Made by a program: the position numbers and the translations under genes. From positions 1 through 64,000 of the IMG/VR virus record IMGVR_UViG_3300044638_004201: a stretch of 64,000 bases of DNA; one strand, written 5' to 3'. Shown here in pieces: positions 60,801-64,000 of this stretch. The stretch is from a virus. Within the stretch, counting starts at the first letter, position 1. Every line of letters starts with the position of its first letter. The notes beneath the pieces are model-generated. The model ran no database searches. It saw only the letters and a program-made list of their open reading frames with translations, and was not told the DNA's origin.

Positions 60801-60954
60801 AGTTAGAGATAAAGCAATCATTGACAGACTTTCTGGTGGTGGTGGAAAGGGAGTTGTTATAAATGTTCATCCATCTGAAGGCATGGACGAGAGAGAACTA
60901 GCAGCAATAGTTTCTCGTCAGATTGCTTTTGCAACTCGTAGGGGAGCAGCATAA
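57868..60954 (+). CDS. Tape measure protein
   Basis: 1028 residues from a GTG (GGGAGGTGATGG upstream). N-terminal VVVRAITTGVEKDIKNAF, long coiled-coil stretch (AKALEKAEDRLTKAQRALANAYEDAATREVKAKK, about 150-330), several hydrophobic segments (about 80-115, 680-770) and a C-terminal FAEGGTVFPQTGGVIARVAEAGRPERIEPLDPEGL, a common tape measure ending. By the usual 1.5 angstrom per residue rule the tail would be about 150 nm. Confidence 0.9.
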   Translation: MAVVGDAYVVVRAITTGVEKDIKNAFNGTDRIGENAGDRVGRSFVKGFMRGGDGRSMFSNIISQATAARERFTSLTRAGYALAPALTALGGIIGLLGTGLLSLGSVIAAATAPAFYVLAQSVTAVAQAAITLKLAFSGVGKAIQAGSKAKKAGADRAKALEKAEDRLTKAQRALANAYEDAATREVKAKKTITDAEKELSKAREQAIEDLQQIGFESEDAAIAEQKAAIELEKARETLARVSDLPPNSRARKEAELAFAQADLNYRKAIDANNDLKKTEAKNAELAKKGPQALIDGQENVVNALASVDDATNAYNETIKDNERSILSATEARDEAAEAVDDIKNNKDATDAYADALAELSKEARAFAEYMVNTFIPALKDLKAAAGEELFPKLETALENLRTKLFPALIPLLKETGGVIGDIAVKFSEAVTKGENLERLERIWKSNDKVLKNFGDALVSLYENLLIILDNISPLTEEFSAWIAAVTAGWTETLKADEASGKLNEKFQTARGILKDLGKIIGNTFGGLGKIIAANVGPGSGGQFFLDYLKEVTGRFKNITEIDGRPLKDFFLDAAENGTRLLDLIGNILGGFIGLADNEGLGIFLLQLNDVVDIFQEIGENLDASLPSFGNFLIQFATFVALVTESGSITIFFDTLSKVLGKINEFLASDLGQKILNISAQVLPLLAAIGLIGSVAKFAFLVVLGGIVKLITPFITLGTVIFNAYKAFMGLKIVMLLGAGPVLAIVAGIAALVAIVVLLFTKSEKLREAFMLLIDGALGALKGAFNDIMGAIDSIMPSIRSVGELFESVGNFLAVTLVPILSFILVRAIGVLSGAIQKVIYVIGGIIEAFKAVWYFVKGIFQLLTGNTEGAADSMKKSFSAAFSAIKNVIKSIVAPFTGVINAISDAWNNSVGKLSWTIPKWVPGIGGNTFSVPKLPRINLANFAEGGTVFPQTGGVIARVAEAGRPERIEPLDPEGLSVRDKAIIDRLSGGGGKGVVINVHPSEGMDERELAAIVSRQIAFATRRGAA

Positions 60955-62111
60955 TGTCATTGACACAAGCGGAAGAAAATAATTATGTAGACCGCTCGCT
61001 CATTCCGCTACCGCAACCGCACCTAACAGGTATGAAGTTGCAGGAAGACATCTCGCTCAACGAGTTTGTTTTCAACAGGGTAGATGAGTTTGGCGTTGTT
61101 TGGGTCATTACAAATATTGAAGGATGGTGGCAACACCCTGCACCAGATGTTCCAGATATCAGACGCGGCTGGGGAGATGGCTCTTACGACGTTAAGGGTC
61201 GCTACAACGCTAGAGATATTACTCTTGAGGGTGTAATTCTTACACCTAACCCAAGCCTACTTGCTGCTGCTAGAGCACGATTTATTGCTGCTACAAACCT
61301 TGTCTATTCGGGAGGATGGTTAAAAACAGATGAAAACCCTACTAAGGCTTGCTGGGTTAGACTCAGTGGAGAGCCAAAGATTGAAACAGTCAATGCTCGC
61401 GGTAGAACTGAGTTTTCCATTGGTCTTCGCGCTGCTGACCCAATAAAGTATCAGTGGAATGCGGCAAATGAAAGTGGCTATTTTGAACAAGAGATTCTTG
61501 CTAAATCAGTAAGCCCTTCTCGCACAGGCTCCGCTGTTATTACAAATAGTGGTGATTACCCTGTCAGTACATATATAACAGTTGTAGGACCAGTTGTTGG
61601 TCCAGCAGTTATCTCTAACGAAACAAATGAAGAGTTTATTACTATTACTGGAACCCTTCGTGCTTTGACAACAAAAACTATCAACAACCGAGGAATCACA
61701 GACAACTTAGTCACTATCGGCACAACTGCGGCTCATGGGCTGACTGCTGGAGATTCTGTAACTATTAGCGGACTAGGTGCTCCATACGACGGAGTGCAGA
61801 TAGTTGCTAGTGTTGTTGGCTCAGAGTCTATTTCTACTCAATTTACTTTTGAAGTTAGTTCAGGAAATGTTGCATACGGTGCTGGCTCTGGCTCACTTGT
61901 TTATGGACCTGACCTACTTGAGATTGATACATACAACAGAACTGTCTACCTCAATGGTCAATACTTTGGAGCACGAACAAAACTTGAGGTCTACAACGAC
62001 TGGGTTACTCTTTCCCCTGGCGCAAATACAATTCTTTATTATGACAATGGAGCAGCCTCTGCTTCGGCTTCAAAAATTACAGTTGAATACAGGTCTGGCT
62101 GGCTAGGCTAA
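60954..62111 (+). CDS. Distal tail protein
   Basis: 385 residues, coupled to the tape measure gene (TAATG). Contains GYxGxG-like early region (ITNIEGWWQHPAPDVPDIRRGWGDGSYDVKGRYNARDITLEG), typical of siphophage distal tail (Dit) proteins, followed by WVRLSGEPKIETVNARGRTEFSIGLRAADP. One copy of the tail beta-domain (NNRGITDNLVTIGTTAAHGL..., about 242-310). Forms the hub below the tail tube. Confidence 0.75.
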   Translation: MSLTQAEENNYVDRSLIPLPQPHLTGMKLQEDISLNEFVFNRVDEFGVVWVITNIEGWWQHPAPDVPDIRRGWGDGSYDVKGRYNARDITLEGVILTPNPSLLAAARARFIAATNLVYSGGWLKTDENPTKACWVRLSGEPKIETVNARGRTEFSIGLRAADPIKYQWNAANESGYFEQEILAKSVSPSRTGSAVITNSGDYPVSTYITVVGPVVGPAVISNETNEEFITITGTLRALTTKTINNRGITDNLVTIGTTAAHGLTAGDSVTISGLGAPYDGVQIVASVVGSESISTQFTFEVSSGNVAYGAGSGSLVYGPDLLEIDTYNRTVYLNGQYFGARTKLEVYNDWVTLSPGANTILYYDNGAASASASKITVEYRSGWLG

Positions 62112-62139
62112 AAACAACAAAACAAAAGGAAAAAGTGAC

Positions 62140-64000
62140 ATGGCAACGAATGAAGTAACACCAGCGGATTATCGCTACTACACTGTTGATTTGCTGACCA
62201 ACAATGTAATTGCTGAAATCCCTTTTACTGGCGTTTCCTATTCTCGTGCTCTTAGCAAGGCTGGCTCATTTTCTGGCGATATTCCAATGATTGATGCCAC
62301 TTCCTCTTTTAATCTTTATGAAACAACTATGCCTGGAAAGACAGCACTCTATGTATTGCGTAACGGAGTCTGTGTGTGGGGCGGAATTATTTGGTCTCGC
62401 TCATACTCTCCAGCAAACAAAACCCTGACTATTGATGGTCAAGAGTTTATAAGTTACCTCTATCACCGTGCTGTTTGGCAGACTCTTTACTACGGCTCAG
62501 AGGGCGTCTACTGTTCTAAGTATCAAGCAGGATCTGGTACAGCAACTGTATTTACAGATGTAGACCACGGCTTTGCTATAGGAGACAAAGTAAGAGTTGC
62601 GTCCCTCAATCCAGCAATTAATGGAGACCACACCATTACTGCAACTCCATCTTTAGCAAGTTTTAGTTTTGCTAGCGCAGCGACTCTTGCCTTGAGTCCA
62701 TCAAGTACGGGACTGGCAAGAACTATCGTTGATTCTTACGAAGTTGTACGAGATATTTTAGGCTGGCTTTCTGATGATTTTGGTGATAACCAATTTATCA
62801 ATGATGAAATTAAGCCAGCAAGTGAAATTGAATACTCAATTGTAAATAAGGCTATGACAAGTGGCTTAGCAACCCTTACTACATCTCTGCCTCACGACCT
62901 TATTGAAGGACAACTTTTAGAGATTATTGATGTCGATGCTGCTATTGATGGATACAGAATAATTACATCTATACCTACCTCTACAAGTTTTACATTTCAA
63001 GTAGAAGGAAGTAGTGCAAATGTGGCTTCTGCTGCTACATCTGGTCTTTCTACATATAACGTAACCGCAAAAGCCATAGTAAATAATCTTTACTCTGTAA
63101 CCAATAAACTTGCCTCAAACAACATTGTTACTCTCACAACTAATGCTGCTCATAATTTAGTTCCAGGAGATGAAGTAAGCATTGCTAAGGTGGACTCCAA
63201 CCTCAACGGAACATATACTGTTCTTACCACCCCTGCTGCTAATACTTTTACATACGCAAAAACAGTAACTAATATTGCATCTACCGTTGTAACTGGCGGT
63301 GAGGCTTCATACAAGACTGCTGTTCTTGTGACCTCTACAAATCACGGACTTAGCGCTAGAAAAACTATTGTTGTTGATATAGATGATGCAGCGTATGACG
63401 GTGTAAAAACAGTGTCAAGTATTGTAGATGCTACGACTTTGAAGTTTACTCTATTTAGCACGCTCACCGCAGCAACAGAGAGTGTCTTTGGCGGAACTCT
63501 CAAGTGGGGCTCACGGGCTGTTGCTGGTACTTATGGTTCATACTCTTCTAACTCCAGTATTGGAATTGACACTACTAACAATTTGAGCGGAAAGTATCTT
63601 GGAGCAACCCAGCAGGTCTTTAGAGGCTCTGAGTTGAAGTACTTTGGAGAAATCCTCGAAGACTTTGCTAAGAATATTGACGGTTTTGAGTATAGGATTG
63701 ATTGCGACTTTACTAACGATGAGTTTACTCGTACATTTAGATTTGTTCCTTTTATCCCGCCTCCACAAAAAATCAATGTTGTAAATAAGCAACTTACATC
63801 TAATATTGCTACTTTGACAACTGAAGGCGCTCACGGGCTAGAAGTAAATGAAGAAATTGTTATTGCTGATGTTGGTTTGAACTTTAATGGAACCTATGTT
63901 GTTTTATCAACCCCAACTTCTAACACCTTTACATATCAGTCATATGGCAACAATGTTCCCTCTACTGCTTGTTTAGGTTCTATCGGCTCTGTTCATCCGC
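62140..64000 (+). CDS. Minor tail / tail-hub protein with multiple beta-domain repeats (runs off window)
   Basis: Open from ATG 62140 (AAAAGGAAAAAG upstream) to the window end, at least 620 residues. YRYYTVDLLTNNVIAEIPFTGVSYSRALSKAGSFSGDIPM and YVLRNGVCVWGGIIWSRSYSPANKTLTIDGQEFISYL match the N-terminus of tail-hub (Tal/gp27-like) proteins. Five copies of the tail beta-domain follow (near 62530, 62850, 63100, 63310 and 63780), each with T.AHGL or equivalent, an NGTY-like segment and NTFTY. Confidence 0.75.
   Translation, partial: MATNEVTPADYRYYTVDLLTNNVIAEIPFTGVSYSRALSKAGSFSGDIPMIDATSSFNLYETTMPGKTALYVLRNGVCVWGGIIWSRSYSPANKTLTIDGQEFISYLYHRAVWQTLYYGSEGVYCSKYQAGSGTATVFTDVDHGFAIGDKVRVASLNPAINGDHTITATPSLASFSFASAATLALSPSSTGLARTIVDSYEVVRDILGWLSDDFGDNQFINDEIKPASEIEYSIVNKAMTSGLATLTTSLPHDLIEGQLLEIIDVDAAIDGYRIITSIPTSTSFTFQVEGSSANVASAATSGLSTYNVTAKAIVNNLYSVTNKLASNNIVTLTTNAAHNLVPGDEVSIAKVDSNLNGTYTVLTTPAANTFTYAKTVTNIASTVVTGGEASYKTAVLVTSTNHGLSARKTIVVDIDDAAYDGVKTVSSIVDATTLKFTLFSTLTAATESVFGGTLKWGSRAVAGTYGSYSSNSSIGIDTTNNLSGKYLGATQQVFRGSELKYFGEILEDFAKNIDGFEYRIDCDFTNDEFTRTFRFVPFIPPPQKINVVNKQLTSNIATLTTEGAHGLEVNEEIVIADVGLNFNGTYVVLSTPTSNTFTYQSYGNNVPSTACLGSIGSVHP

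Noticed and set aside
1-64000. CRISPR arrays, integrase, transposase, large terminase, DNA polymerase, rRNA
   Set aside because: Looked for on both strands; no regular spacer-repeat array and no reading frame with the relevant motifs was found.

Overview
This window looks like about half of the genome of a large tailed double-stranded DNA phage (Caudoviricetes), most likely one infecting an actinobacterium. The evidence is a collinear head and tail module (portal, multidomain structural protein, maturation protease, capsid, connectors, frameshifted tail chaperone, tape measure, distal tail protein) whose portal, protease and capsid resemble actinophage families, dense accessory genes with GTG and TTG starts, Shine-Dalgarno sites of the AAAGGGGAAA type, and several apparently leaderless genes. 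Base composition is moderate, unlike a Streptomyces genome. No large terminase, DNA polymerase, helicase, integrase, tRNA or CRISPR array is visible, so host and lifestyle cannot be fixed from the sequence.

Layout. (1) 1-3906, minus strand: a tightly coupled operon for nucleotide metabolism and vitamin B12. It holds small genes, a DUF4406 protein, an adenosylcobalamin-dependent class II ribonucleotide reductase (nrdJ), a membrane-anchored DUF4430-like (transcobalamin-like) protein, a 43-residue membrane protein, and the N-terminal part of a PduO-type cobalamin adenosyltransferase. (2) 3943-6781, plus strand: glycosyltransferase, a 365-base leader containing a pseudoknot-like inverted-repeat pair, small genes and a holin-like protein. 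(3) 6883-8916: a GC-richer island with a probable small terminase and a 758-base noncoding stretch with TTTGAACG iterons (candidate origin or partition site). (4) 8982-28000: about 45 mostly small plus-strand genes with many TTGACA promoters and terminators. Recognisable members are a MoxR-type ATPase with a VWA/HExxH partner (CobS/CobT-like), a proteasome-like Ntn hydrolase, a dual-specificity phosphatase, an HTH protein and a secreted transglycosylase with an associated wall-binding-like protein. (5) 28160-30538, minus strand: six small genes, most with their own promoter and terminator. (6) 30539-31114: AT-rich divergent control region, followed by a leaderless HTH gene. (7) 31115-64000: the structural module, including a 3136-residue protein carrying both a DEDDh exonuclease domain and a protein-kinase-like domain.

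Two things stand out. First, the B12 operon: nrdJ, the DUF4430-like gene, the small membrane gene and pduO overlap by a few bases each, so the phage appears to pair a B12-dependent reductase with the enzyme that makes its cofactor and possibly with a B12-capture protein. Second, a dispersed DNA motif, GGCAAAAAGTAAAAA (motif A, at least 21 copies, all between 6.8 and 29.6 kb). It is often paired at about 34-43 bp with a second motif, ACTACAAACAACTT (motif B). The motif lies in intergenic DNA, directly before start codons, inside reading frames and in one terminator tail, and it is absent from the structural module.

Regulation is unusually legible. There are many TTGACA-N17/18-TAnnnT promoters, some with the -35 box inside the last codons of the upstream gene. 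Related structured leaders begin at predicted transcription starts, a repeated operator-like GTCAGGAAGG sits inside promoter spacers, and at least three genes have an ATG 7-8 bases after the -10 box. All functional calls rest on reading motifs and reading frames by eye; no database search was run.
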